Source: G963674505 sp964575975 (GTDB lineage Bacteria; Desulfobacterota; Desulfobacteria; Desulfobacterales; SKZT01). From it: 21,091 nt of DNA. Within the stretch, counting starts at the first letter, position 1. Each line of letters begins with the position of its first letter. The stretch covers positions 1 through 21,091 of the forward strand of contig CAZNTU010000092.1 in assembly GCA_964575975.1 (NCBI GenBank), in the 5' to 3' direction. Below are positions 1-8,128 of this stretch, piece after piece. The notes under the pieces were generated by a model. The model made no database searches. It was not told the DNA's origin and was given only the letters and a program-made list of their open reading frames with translations. The translations under genes and the position numbers were made by a program.

Positions 1-1
1 G

Positions 2-193
2 GATTTCGTCGCCGCAGACCAGTATTCCCCGTTCGTCGAGCACTTTCGAAAGGAAGGTCCGGGCCTGTGGACGTTGCGGGAATGCTCCAGTTCGGAAGAC
101 TCCCTGTTTCTTTCGGATTTCGAAATCCGGATCTCCCTTTTCGATATCTACGACCGAGTGAATTTCGATGACGCTGGCGAGGACGTTCCATGA
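2..193 (+). CDS. Uma2-family (DUF820) protein, C-terminal fragment
   Basis: An open frame enters from the left edge and ends at TGA 191-193, giving about 63 residues. It contains YSPFVEHFRKEGPGLWTLRE followed by a hydrophobic stretch and ends in ISLFDIYDRVNF. This pattern (a Y/F..HFR..G.W..RE strand, then an LxxIYxRVxF tail) is what I know from the C-terminus of Uma2-family PD-(D/E)XK nuclease-fold proteins, which are mobile, often multicopy, and of uncertain cellular role. The catalytic residues would lie upstream of the window. It ends 61 bases before the kinase gene, on the same strand. No other assignment fits as well, but the fragment is short. Confidence 0.7.
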   Translation, partial: DFVAADQYSPFVEHFRKEGPGLWTLRECSSSEDSLFLSDFEIRISLFDIYDRVNFDDAGEDVP

Positions 194-254
194 CTAACGA
201 GGAGAACAACTTCAGGGGATCATCCGTGTTTTCAAAACAAGGAGGGCGTCGACA

Positions 255-1796
255 ATGAAAAAGACGGGGACCGAGGAAATACCGGAGTCTTTTCCCGGAA
301 AAAACGGAATCAATTTCGGCGTCATCGGCTGCGGAGAAAATACCCGGAAATTTGTCGAAATACTCAAAAGCGAATCGTTTCCCTATTCCAATATCAAAGT
401 GGCGGCGATATGCGATCTGGCCCCCGCGCCGGAGCGGTGCGAACTGGCCCGGAAAATGGGCGTGCCCGTCACCGGCGACTACCGGGATTTTTTCGCGATG
501 CCGGGTCTGGACGCAATCGTCGATATGACGGGCGACCGGAAAATTCTGTCGGAAGTCGCCAGGCAAGCCCCCGAACACATGGGCATTATCGGAAAAAACA
601 TGGCGATCCGGCTGATGAATTTCATCACTCTCAACGAAGAACAGATTCTGACCGAGCAGAAAGCGTTTTTCGAGAAGGTCTCGTCCGCCCTGCTGTTTCG
701 GCAGACCAACGCGTCCATCCTGGTTTTGAACAAGGATTTCACCATCCACGACGTCAACGACGGTTTTTTGAAACAGTTTAAAAAATCGAAAGCCGAAGTC
801 ATCGGCTCTCTTTGCTACAGGGTCACCCGCGGACTGCAAACGCCTTGCCCCGGGGAGGGCGAGGATTTCATGTGCCCGATGGTGGAGACGCTGCGGACCG
901 GCGAGTCGGCTTTCGTCATCCAGGAGTTTCCCGTTTCCGAGGAAAACGTCGTTTATTGCAACGTGGCGACTTACCCGTTGAAAGACCCGGACGGAAACAT
1001 CGTCAGAATCATCGAGCTTCGCAGAAACGTGACCGACGAGATTTCGTCCAGGTGGAAAAGGCGCATCGAGGACCTCAAGGCCAACATGAGAACGACGATC
1101 CAGGAGGACCGGATGATATCCCTGGGAAAGCTCGTCGCCAGTTGCGTCCACGAGATCAACAACCCGATCCAGGGCATGCTGACCTTCGGCCATCTGATGC
1201 GCGACATGGTGGACGAAGGGCTCTCGGGCCGAGAGGATCTGGAAAAGTTCAGGAAGTTTCTTTCCCTGATGTGCAAGGAACTGGAACGATGCGGCGACAT
1301 CGTCTCCGGGCTTCTTTCGTTTTCCCGCGAATCGCCCATGGAATTCCGGGACGTGGCGCTCAACGACGTGGTCGAATCGGTCCTCGTGCTGACCCGTCAC
1401 AAGATCGAACTGCAAGACATCCGCCTTTCCGAGAAACTGTCGAAGACCCCGCTGGTGGTCAGGGGCGACGCGAACCATCTTCAGCAATGTTTCCTCAACT
1501 TGGTTTTCAACGCCATCGAGGCCATGCCCGAAGGGGGCGAACTCGCGGTGACCCTGAATCGCGTCCGAGGCAAAAAGCTGGCCCGAATCGAGGTACGGGA
1601 CACGGGCTACGGGATTTCCGAGAGAAACCTGGATCATATTTTCGATCCGTTTTTCACCACGAAAAAAGAGGGGGAAGGCACCGGCCTGGGATTGTCCGTC
1701 GTGTACGGCGTGGTCAAAAACCACGGCGGCAACGTCGCGGTCGAAAGCAAGCCGGGAAAAGGCGCGGCTTTCACCGTCGCCTTGCCGATCCAGTAG
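255..1796 (+). CDS. Sensor histidine kinase with N-terminal Rossmann-like domain and Cys-containing PAS
   Basis: This 513-residue protein has no transmembrane segment, so it should be a cytosolic sensor. Residues 20-125 form an NAD(P)-binding-like Rossmann domain (GVIGCGE at 22-28, strand AAICD, then DAIVDMTGD), resembling the N-terminal domain of Gfo/Idh or homoserine dehydrogenases. Residues 140-260 are a PAS domain with C187, C198 and C207. The HisKA phosphoacceptor is H299 in SCVHEINNP. The HATPase has its N box near 415-423, DTGYGIS at 449-455 and GTGLGLS at 475-481. GGAGG sits 9 bases before the ATG and fixes the start. An NtrC-type regulator begins 25 bases downstream and is surely its partner. 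A dinucleotide- or redox-sensing role is inferred from the fused domain and not shown. Confidence 0.93.
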   Translation: MKKTGTEEIPESFPGKNGINFGVIGCGENTRKFVEILKSESFPYSNIKVAAICDLAPAPERCELARKMGVPVTGDYRDFFAMPGLDAIVDMTGDRKILSEVARQAPEHMGIIGKNMAIRLMNFITLNEEQILTEQKAFFEKVSSALLFRQTNASILVLNKDFTIHDVNDGFLKQFKKSKAEVIGSLCYRVTRGLQTPCPGEGEDFMCPMVETLRTGESAFVIQEFPVSEENVVYCNVATYPLKDPDGNIVRIIELRRNVTDEISSRWKRRIEDLKANMRTTIQEDRMISLGKLVASCVHEINNPIQGMLTFGHLMRDMVDEGLSGREDLEKFRKFLSLMCKELERCGDIVSGLLSFSRESPMEFRDVALNDVVESVLVLTRHKIELQDIRLSEKLSKTPLVVRGDANHLQQCFLNLVFNAIEAMPEGGELAVTLNRVRGKKLARIEVRDTGYGISERNLDHIFDPFFTTKKEGEGTGLGLSVVYGVVKNHGGNVAVESKPGKGAAFTVALPIQ

Positions 1797-1821
1797 CCGA
1801 AACACAGGGGAGGCAAAACGC

Positions 1822-3165
1822 ATGAATCCTGAAATGAGCATTATGGTCGTAGACGACGAACTGATCATCCGCGAATCCTTTTCCCACTGGTTCCAAAAGG
1901 CGGGCTACAGGGTGGAAACCGCGCCTTCGGGGCCCGAGGCCCTGAAAAAGCTCGGAGAATTTCCCTTCGACCTCCTGTTCGTGGACATCAAGATGCCCGG
2001 CATGGACGGCATCGAGCTTCTGGGCGAGGTAAAAAAGGAATACCCGGGCACGTTCGTGGTGATCATCACGGCCTACGGTTCCATAGAGACGGCCGTGAAG
2101 GCCATGAAGCTGGGGGCATCGGACTACCTCCTGAAGCCTTTCAAGCCCGAGCAGCTCAACCTGGTCATGGAAAAGATCGCGCAGCAGAAAAAGCTGACCG
2201 GCGAGCTGGATTATCTGAAGGGGCGGCTGAGCACGGTCACCAGGTTCGACAACATCATCGGCCGGTCCAAGCCCATGGAGGAGCTGTTCGAACTCATTCC
2301 CGAGGTGGCCGAAAGCGACTCCTCGGTGCTGCTCACCGGCGAGACCGGAACGGGAAAGGAACTTGTGGCCAAGGCGATCCACGCCAAAAGCAGGCGCAGT
2401 TCGCATCCTTTCATCGCCATCAACTGCGGCGCCGTTCCCGAAACGCTTTTGGAAAGCGAGCTGTTCGGACACCGGAAAGGGGCGTTCACGGGCGCGATCC
2501 GGACGAGGAAAGGCTTTTTGGAAATCGTGTCCGGGGGCACGCTGTTTCTGGACGAGATCGGGGAAATCTCGCAAAGGATGCAGGTGGATTTGCTTCGGGT
2601 GCTCGAGGAGAAGCGGCTCACGAGAATCGGGGGCGGAGAGCCCGTATCCTTGGATTTTCGGCTGGTTTCCGCCACCCGGGAGGACTTGGAGAAAAGGATC
2701 GCGGAACGTCGTTTCAGAGAGGATTTTTTCTACCGGATCAATGTCGTCGCCATTCGCATTCCTCCCCTGCGCGAGCGCAAAAGCGACATTCCCCTGCTGG
2801 TCCGCCATTTTCTGGCCAAGTTCGGACACGAGACCGCCAAGCGGGTGGATCGCCTGTCGGACGAAGCGCTCGAGCTGTTGAAACGATACGACTGGCCCGG
2901 AAATGTCCGGGAGCTGGAAAACGCCGTGGAAAGGGCCGTTGTCCTTTCCAAATCCCGTTCCCTAGATGCCGGGGATTTCGCTTTCATACGGTCCGAACCG
3001 GGGGATTTGGGGAGAAAAATGTCGCTGGTCGAGTTGGAGAAGCACTACATTCGGCAGGTTCTAGAGGAAAACGACTGGAACATTACCAAGGCCGCCGAAA
3101 TCCTGGATATTCACCGGGTAACGCTTCACAAGAAAATCAAGCGGCTCGATTTAAGCCGGAATTAG
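1822..3165 (+). CDS. NtrC-family sigma-54-dependent response regulator
   Basis: This 447-residue protein has the standard REC / AAA+ / Fis-HTH layout. The receiver has the acidic pair D11-D12, phosphoacceptor D55 (FVDIKMPG) and the conserved Lys at 105 (LLKPF). The AAA+ domain has Walker A GETGTGKE (173-180), the sigma-54-contacting GAFTGA loop (220-225), Walker B LFLDEIGE (241-248) and a downstream arginine-finger region. The C-terminal helix-turn-helix reads WNITKAAEILDIHRVTLHKKIKRL. AGGGGAGGC precedes the ATG. It should remodel sigma-54 polymerase at unknown targets once phosphorylated by the kinase encoded just upstream, with which it forms an operon. All key residues are intact. The gene ends directly against a pair of palindromic repeats. 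Confidence 0.96.
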   Translation: MNPEMSIMVVDDELIIRESFSHWFQKAGYRVETAPSGPEALKKLGEFPFDLLFVDIKMPGMDGIELLGEVKKEYPGTFVVIITAYGSIETAVKAMKLGASDYLLKPFKPEQLNLVMEKIAQQKKLTGELDYLKGRLSTVTRFDNIIGRSKPMEELFELIPEVAESDSSVLLTGETGTGKELVAKAIHAKSRRSSHPFIAINCGAVPETLLESELFGHRKGAFTGAIRTRKGFLEIVSGGTLFLDEIGEISQRMQVDLLRVLEEKRLTRIGGGEPVSLDFRLVSATREDLEKRIAERRFREDFFYRINVVAIRIPPLRERKSDIPLLVRHFLAKFGHETAKRVDRLSDEALELLKRYDWPGNVRELENAVERAVVLSKSRSLDAGDFAFIRSEPGDLGRKMSLVELEKHYIRQVLEENDWNITKAAEILDIHRVTLHKKIKRLDLSRN

Positions 3166-3201
3166 CCCCCGACCCGGTCGGGAACCCCCGACCCGGTCGG
3201 G
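3166..3201. repeat. Two tandem 17-nt palindromic repeats (CCCCCGACCCGGTCGGG)
   Basis: The 17-mer CCCCCGACCCGGTCGGG occurs twice, at 3166-3182 and 3185-3201, separated by AA. Each copy folds as CCCGAC/GTCGGG with a 3-nt loop. The first begins right after the TAG of the sigma-54 regulator and the second ends where the archaemetzincin frame begins. Possible roles are a transcription stop or attenuator, an operator, or a REP-like repeat. There is no T tract, so an ordinary intrinsic terminator is not well supported. Confidence 0.85.
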
Positions 3202-3758
3202 TTGCACGAACACATGCCGATCAAGGAAACCACAATCGGTTTGATCCCGGTGGGAGACGCGCCGGTATTCGTCGCGAAAGTCATTGCGGGACATGTCGCC
3301 GGCCACCTCGGGCTGGCCGCCGAAGTCCTGGCGCCGGTCGCCAAGCCGTTCCATGCCTTCGACGAAAAACGATGCCAATACAACGCCGGAATCGTCCTGA
3401 AATATCTGGAGAGTTTGGAGACGGGCAGGTTCGAAAAGGCGATCGCCGTGATGGAGGAGGACTTGTTCGTGCCCATATTCACCCACGTTTTCGGCGAGGC
3501 GGAACAGGGGGGAGGTTCGCCGTCGTTTCCCTGTTCCGGCTGGAAACGGAGACCGACGGCATTCGTCCCCCTTTTTCCCAGGTTTGCGAAAGGGCCGCGA
3601 AGGTGGCCGTTCACGAACTGGGCCACCTTTTCAACCTTTCCCATTGCGAGGACGACATTTGCTTGATGCGCTTCGCCGGCGACTTGAGACAGTTGGACAA
3701 GATATCGTTTCGTTTCTGCCGGTATTGCACAGCCTTTCTCAAGGACGCTCTGGGCTGA
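3202..3758 (+). pseudogene. Archaemetzincin (AmzA-like) zinc metalloprotease, frameshifted
   Basis: The N-terminal half reads in the frame starting at TTG 3202 (or ATG 3214: MPIKETTIGLIPVGDA). It holds the family pattern up to DLFVPIFTHVFGEAEQGG. The rest continues one frame away as RFAVVSLFRLETETDG, through the catalytic HELGHLFNLSHC and the C....C / FCRYC zinc cysteines, to TGA 3758. The shift lies at a run of six G (3507-3512); seven G would restore one reading frame of about 185 residues, the usual archaemetzincin length. Archaemetzincins are predicted peptidases with HExxHxxGxxHC plus a structural Cys4 zinc site. Here the motif Gly is Asn (HLFNLSH). No clear Shine-Dalgarno is visible, because the repeats occupy that place. 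It could be a true pseudogene, a homopolymer error or a slippage site. Confidence 0.85.
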
Positions 3759-3782
3759 ACGGCCAGGCTTTGCGACCGTTCA
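3756..3782. terminator. Hairpin shared by two convergent genes
   Basis: TGAACGG (3756-3762) pairs with CCGTTCA (3776-3782). The stem contains the stop codon of the archaemetzincin on the plus strand and that of the GcvH-like gene on the minus strand, so it could end transcripts from both sides. A diverged copy with a longer stem lies at 20239-20266. There is no T tract, so this is tentative. Confidence 0.4.
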
Positions 3783-4709
3783 CGTCCTTAGAAACTCCTT
3801 GACCAGCCGGTCCCATCCGAGTTCCGGGAAACTGCCCGCTACGTCCCCGATCGGCTCGGCGCCGGTCGAGGACAGGTTTTCGTACTCGGGTCCCAGAAGA
3901 GCCAGCAGTCTTCGGCTTTCGGACTCCATCCACGCGACGCCGTCGGTTCCGCGGCGAAGTCTGCGCATGTCCTTCATCGGCAGGTCCGGCTCCACGATGC
4001 AGAGCCAGCCGTCCTTGTACGGGTCTTCGTGGGCGATTCCGGGAAAATCCGCGACCCTGTGGTTGACCGCCAGGACCCTGCCCGAAACCGGGGACAACAC
4101 CTCGGCCCCGGACCCTTTCCCCGCGAAGGAAAATCCGGGGGCGCCAATTTTCAGCCGCTCCCCCAGACGGGGAAGCCTAATGGAATCCATGGTCCCGAAA
4201 AGCCGCACCAGAAAGTCGTCGAATCCCGCCCGGGCGATCCCTCCGTGTTCGAAGAGGACCCATCCGTGCCCCTCGTGGTAGCAGTACCCTTTCGCCATTC
4301 GATACCCCGACGCCAGGGCGCAGTCGGGGGGCTTGCTCGAATGGGACATGTCCCATTCGTCGAGCCACTGGTCGTATTCGCAGTGGTGGCATTCGTAGTT
4401 GTGCGGACAGATTTTGGGGGCGGTCGTCCGGCCGGTCAAATAGTGGCGGCACGGACGGTTCGGTCCGTCTTAATTATTCGCCAGATTTTCCGCCCAACCG
4501 GACTTCGCCTCCGATTCTCCGGTCTCTCGCGCCTTTTTGCCCATGGCGATCCGCATGCTCTTGTCGAAAGGACAACCGAAGCAGTCCCCCGCGTTGTCGC
4601 AGACCTTGAAATTGACCACGCCGGCCTTCATCCAGATGCATTCCCGCTCCGCCACTTCGAATCCTTCGACGCGGCCCCTTTGACTTCTTTTCGTGTCTTT
4701 CGTCTTCAT
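3780..4709 (-). pseudogene. GcvH-like protein with Cys-rich N-terminus, interrupted by an in-frame TAA
   Basis: ATG 4709 follows a perfect AAAGGAGGTG. The frame runs 79 residues (ECIWMKAGVVNFKVCD, then DCFGCPFDK) to TAA at 4472-4470, then continues open in the same frame to TGA 3780, 309 codons plus stop in all. The second half starts DGPNRPCRHYLTGR and has CPHNYECHHCEYDQ, then a glycine-cleavage-H-like lipoyl fold (GYCYHEGHGWVLFEHGG, LSPVSGRVLAVNH, DPYKDGWL). Conserved sequence lies before the first possible restart (TTG 4439), which argues for one broken gene and not two genes. The usual lipoyl-Lys position, eight residues before the Pro of the PVSG turn, is Gly; a Lys is one residue earlier. 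The paired C..C motifs suggest metal binding. The function of this Desulfobacterota family is unknown to me. Confidence 0.8.
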
Positions 4710-5186
4710 GGTAACACCTCCTTTGCCGAACCGCACGGTTTGTTACCGAGGGTTTTTTGTCGTCAGCGTTTCTCCCGTCGAAACATACGGAAAAAAGTTC
4801 ATGTCCGCTCGTTTGAAGAGCAATACGCGTGCCAGAGTTTGGAAACGCGGGATTCCGGGCCGAAGACGCATCAAGTTATGGGGGGATGGCTTTTATGCCG
4901 GATGTTTTTCCATGAAGGGCTGAAAAAAACGATCCGAAAAAAGTGGCGGCACGTTGCGAAATGCTGCGTCGAAAAGGGCAAAAAAACGGCTTTATGGCTG
5001 CAATAGGTTGTAAATTCAGCGGGTTGAGGGGGCGTAGCCGATGGCTACACCCAAAGTAGCGTATCGCTACGCAGAAGAGCTTGCGCGAACCCCGCGACGT
5101 GCTTTGGAAACCGCGCGCGGACGTCGCTGCTTTTCCGGTCCGTCGTCGGCGTTGCCAATCGGGGGACGGTCCGAAACGGCTTTCGT
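4710..5186. other. Intergenic region without a supported gene
   Basis: Between the GcvH-like gene and the transposase remnant I find no convincing coding frame. It holds a short palindrome, AACCGCACGGTT (4729-4740), just upstream of the GcvH-like Shine-Dalgarno. It also holds the dispersed repeat listed separately (4947-5087). The remaining sequence, 4741-4946 and 5088-5186, shows nothing I can name. Confidence 0.6.
4947..5087. repeat. Dispersed structured repeat, copy 1
   Basis: From CGGCACGTTGCGAAA to AAGAGCTTGCGCG this about 141-nt block aligns end to end with 20311-20450 (clearly related by eye, with scattered substitutions). Its 3' part holds two consecutive perfect hairpins: GTAGCC-GAT-GGCTAC (5034-5048) and GTAGCG-TAT-CGCTAC (5056-5070). 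In the other copy the second hairpin is kept with a G.U change and the first is degraded. It could be a REP-like element or a small structured RNA. Confidence 0.75.
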
Positions 5187-5438
5187 CTATCGGTTCGCAT
5201 CGAAATTTGCCCCCGGTCGGCGGACAGGAGTCCGGTCCGTGCGAAACGTCCGCTCGGCCTGGCTTTCGGGATCGGCGACCGATCTTGTGTCGGCCGGAAG
5301 ATTCCGCAACCGGTTCTCCGCGGGTTTCATCCCTCTGCCCGAAAAATTGTCGATGCGAAGAAAACCGCCCGCCAGTTCCCTTTCGCCCTTGATGATCGTG
5401 TTCCGGTTCCAGCCCAATTCGCGCTGCGCCCGTCCTCG
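5187..5438 (-). pseudogene. Transposase N-terminal remnant (ISAzo13-like)
   Basis: Immediately after the TGA of the upstream kinase, and in the same frame, the minus strand reads RAQRELGWNRNTIIKGEREL, then GRGMKPAENRLRNL and VADPESQAERTFRTDR, before drifting into unrelated sequence and a stop at 5187. The ELGWNRNTI..G..EL / RGxKPxExRLxNL / DPxSQxxxTFxTxR pattern is what I know from the N-terminal part of ISAzo13-type DDE transposases. Only about 80 residues remain, with no catalytic domain and no terminal inverted repeats visible. It marks an old insertion beside the dispersed repeat. Confidence 0.6.
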
Positions 5439-6908
5439 TCAGGATTCGCTCATGGGCAGGTAGACATAAAACGTGCTGCCGTGATCGGGGCGGCTTTCGA
5501 CCCGGATTTTTCCGTGATGGGCTTCCAGGATGCTTGCCACGATGGAAAGACCCAGGCCGGTGCCGTGGATGAAGCGGGTTTCTTCCGACTTTATTCTAAA
5601 AAACCGGGTGAAAATTCTTTCCAAATCTTCGTCTGATATCCCCAGTCCGTTATCTTTTACGCCGATGACGATATAATCCCCTTCCTTTTCCGCGAAGACG
5701 GCGATTTCACCGCCTTGGGGCGAGTATTTGACCGCATTGCCGATCAGGTTGGACAGGACTTCTTCCATGTTCCGGCGGTTGGCCATGACCGGAAGACAAT
5801 CGTCGGGAAGTAGCGCATGTATGGGGCAGCCCGCTTTTTGGGCCGCCGACCGGTGGAATGCCACCTGGTCCGCGACCAGTTCGGCCATGTCAATCTTTTC
5901 CTTTTCCTGGACGATCAATCCCGATTCGATGCGGGCAAGATCCAGCAGTTCGGAAGCCATGTCGATCAGGCTTTGTATTTTCCCCGAGGTCCGCGTGGGG
6001 ATTTCACGCTGCTTTTCGGTAATGTCGCCGGCCAGGCCGTCCAGGATCACTTTTATCTGCATGAGAATCGAATTCATCGGGCTGCGGATTTCATGGGATA
6101 CCAGGGAAACGAAATCGGATTTCATCTGGTCCATTTTTTTCATGGCGGTGATATCTTGCAAGAGAGTAATGACGCCGATATTCAACCCGACCCGGTTCCT
6201 GAAGGGGGTGCATCTGGCGACGATCACACGGTCGTCGTTCTTTTCGCCGTCCAGTTCCAGGACCGATTCCTGGAACTGGTCCGATGGAAGGGCCTGGGTC
6301 CGTTCGATCATTTCTATCAGCGGCCGGTAGGAAATCACCTGCTCGAGATCCCATCCGATCACGCTTTTGCCGTGGTGTCCGATCATATGCAAAAAGGCGG
6401 GATTTGCGAGTACCACCCGCTTTTGGTTGTCGGTGGTCATGACGCCGTCGGAGAGCCGGTTGACCATTCCCCGAAGCCGCGACCTTGCGTCGGCTATGTC
6501 CTGCAAGGCGCGAGTGTGCTTGATCGCCTTGGACACAAGGACGCGCAGTTGTTCGGGGGTAAAAGGTTTGGGGATGAAATCGAAAGCCCCTTTTTTCATC
6601 GCCTCTATCGAATGCTCCAGGGTCGCGTATCCGGTAATTATGATTACCACGGTATCCGGGTGAAGGGAATGAACCCTGGCAAGGACATCGAACCCGGACA
6701 ATCCCGGCAGCATCAAATCCAGGAGAATAATGTCGAAATGTTCCGCCTCTATCTTCCGGAGTCCCTCTTCCCCGTCGCCCGATGTCGCCACTTCGAATCC
6801 TTCCTCGGTCAGCACTATGTTGCAGGCGTCTCGAATTCTCTTTTCGTCGTCGATGACGAGGATTCTCGGGACATATGAATTTTCAGTGGATAAACAGCTT
6901 GTCATCAT
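5439..6908 (-). CDS. Hybrid REC-PAS-histidine kinase
   Basis: The protein has 489 residues from ATG 6908; a TTG at 6926 that overlaps the upstream stop is an alternative start. An N-terminal receiver has phosphoacceptor D64 (ILLDLMLPG) and the K of PKPF. A PAS domain follows (roughly 145-255). HisKA has H272 in LVSHEIRSPMNSI, and the HATPase has the N box LIGNAVKYSP, DNGLGIS and GTGLGLS. No membrane segment is seen. A receiver fused ahead of a kinase suggests it takes phosphate from, or is tuned by, the two kinases encoded upstream in the same operon. It is the last gene of that operon. No DNA-binding output is encoded in the operon, so the final target is unknown. Confidence 0.92.
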   Translation of the reverse strand: MMTSCLSTENSYVPRILVIDDEKRIRDACNIVLTEEGFEVATSGDGEEGLRKIEAEHFDIILLDLMLPGLSGFDVLARVHSLHPDTVVIIITGYATLEHSIEAMKKGAFDFIPKPFTPEQLRVLVSKAIKHTRALQDIADARSRLRGMVNRLSDGVMTTDNQKRVVLANPAFLHMIGHHGKSVIGWDLEQVISYRPLIEMIERTQALPSDQFQESVLELDGEKNDDRVIVARCTPFRNRVGLNIGVITLLQDITAMKKMDQMKSDFVSLVSHEIRSPMNSILMQIKVILDGLAGDITEKQREIPTRTSGKIQSLIDMASELLDLARIESGLIVQEKEKIDMAELVADQVAFHRSAAQKAGCPIHALLPDDCLPVMANRRNMEEVLSNLIGNAVKYSPQGGEIAVFAEKEGDYIVIGVKDNGLGISDEDLERIFTRFFRIKSEETRFIHGTGLGLSIVASILEAHHGKIRVESRPDHGSTFYVYLPMSES

Positions 6909-6922
6909 AATATTGTTTCCAT

Positions 6923-8119
6923 TCAACCGATTAAATCGTCGTTGTTAACATACCTTTCCGGGAGTTCGAGAAGAAAGACAGTTCCTTTGTGGCCGGTCTC
7001 CTTGACTGAAATACGCCCGTTGTTCTCTTTCACGATGCCGTGGACCGCGCTTAATCCGAGGCCGGTCCCCTTTCCCGGAATCTTTGTTGTGAAGAACGGA
7101 TCGAAAACTTTCGAGATCCGGTCCGTAGAAATTCCGGCGCCGGTATCTTCGACTTCCAGGCACGCCATCCCGCTCGTATTGTCGCGATATGTTCGAAAAG
7201 TGATCTTTCCCTTGTTTTCCATCGCATCCACCGCGTTCGTGATCAAATTGACGACGGCCTGCGCGAGTTGGTTTTTATCCCCGCGAACCGGAATCGAGTA
7301 TTCGGCCAGTTCCTTCGACACGGCGATTTGCAGGAAAAAACCTTGATCCTCGATAGAGCGGAGGCTTTCTATTACGAGATCGTTCAGCTCGAACCGTTCC
7401 ATCGAATGACTTTTCCGTCGGCAACAGGCCAGGAGGTTTTTTACGATCTCTTTGCATCGGTTGGCGTCTTCGATCACGTATTTGATATTTTGCTCGAGGG
7501 GATGATTCTTTTCCAGTTTTTCCAGGATCATGTTGCAGTAAAGCAGGATGCCCGTCAGCGGATTGTTGATTTCATGCGCCACGCCGGCGGCAAGCCGTCC
7601 AAGGGCGTCCAGCTTCTCCGATTGCATTCTCCGCGACAGATCTTCCTGCAGCTGAACGATCCTGAGTTCGGCCTCTTTTTCTTTTTTTCGTTTCGTTAGA
7701 ATTTTGTCGTACGCCTGACGAATCTTTTCCAAAAGCTCTTGGAATTCTATCGGCTTTGTAAGGTAGTCGAAAGCGCCCGCCTTGATACCTTCCACCCCGT
7801 CCTGTATCGATCCCTGACCGGTCAACAGAATCACTTCGATGTGCGGGAATTTTTCCTTGATCGTTTTCAGCAATCGAAAACCGTCCATCCCGGGCATTTT
7901 TATGTCGCTCACAACGACCTCGACCGGTTTTCTTTCCAATATTGCGAGGCATTGTTCCCCGCTATTGGCCAACTCGGGGATTATTCCCCTTTTTTTCATC
8001 CTTTTGGAAATCGGTTGCAAAAAATCGGTTTCATCGTCGACCATCAGTAGCCGAATATTTTCCATAAATGCCTTTCCCCGGGTCGGGCTCGACGAGCCGT
8101 TCGTCGGTGGTTTGTCCAT
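6923..8119 (-). CDS. REC-histidine kinase (receiver fused to HisKA/HATPase)
   Basis: The protein has 398 residues from ATG 8119, which follows AGGTGA made by the end of the preceding gene. ATG 8065 (MENIRLLMVDDE), with GGGGAAAGG before it, is a good alternative. The receiver has D72 (VVSDIKMPG) and Lys 122 (LTKPIEF). A coiled-coil linker of about 45 residues leads to H182 in AGVAHEINNPLTG. The HATPase has NLITNAVDAM, DTGAGIS and GTGLGLS. The transmitter is closely similar to that of the neighbouring kinase (8129-9646), indicating tandem duplication; the sensor parts differ (receiver here, PAS there). It starts only 9 bases after the previous stop. I infer a phosphorelay step. Confidence 0.93.
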   Translation of the reverse strand: MDKPPTNGSSSPTRGKAFMENIRLLMVDDETDFLQPISKRMKKRGIIPELANSGEQCLAILERKPVEVVVSDIKMPGMDGFRLLKTIKEKFPHIEVILLTGQGSIQDGVEGIKAGAFDYLTKPIEFQELLEKIRQAYDKILTKRKKEKEAELRIVQLQEDLSRRMQSEKLDALGRLAAGVAHEINNPLTGILLYCNMILEKLEKNHPLEQNIKYVIEDANRCKEIVKNLLACCRRKSHSMERFELNDLVIESLRSIEDQGFFLQIAVSKELAEYSIPVRGDKNQLAQAVVNLITNAVDAMENKGKITFRTYRDNTSGMACLEVEDTGAGISTDRISKVFDPFFTTKIPGKGTGLGLSAVHGIVKENNGRISVKETGHKGTVFLLELPERYVNNDDLIG

Positions 8120-8128
8120 CAGGTCCGA

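Noticed and set aside
1771..2829. A 352-codon minus-strand frame opposite the NtrC-type regulator.
   Set aside because: It is the antisense shadow of a fully conserved regulator gene and has no known motifs.
4470..4472. Stop in the GcvH-like gene as a second Sec codon.
   Set aside because: The codon is TAA, which is not read as selenocysteine.
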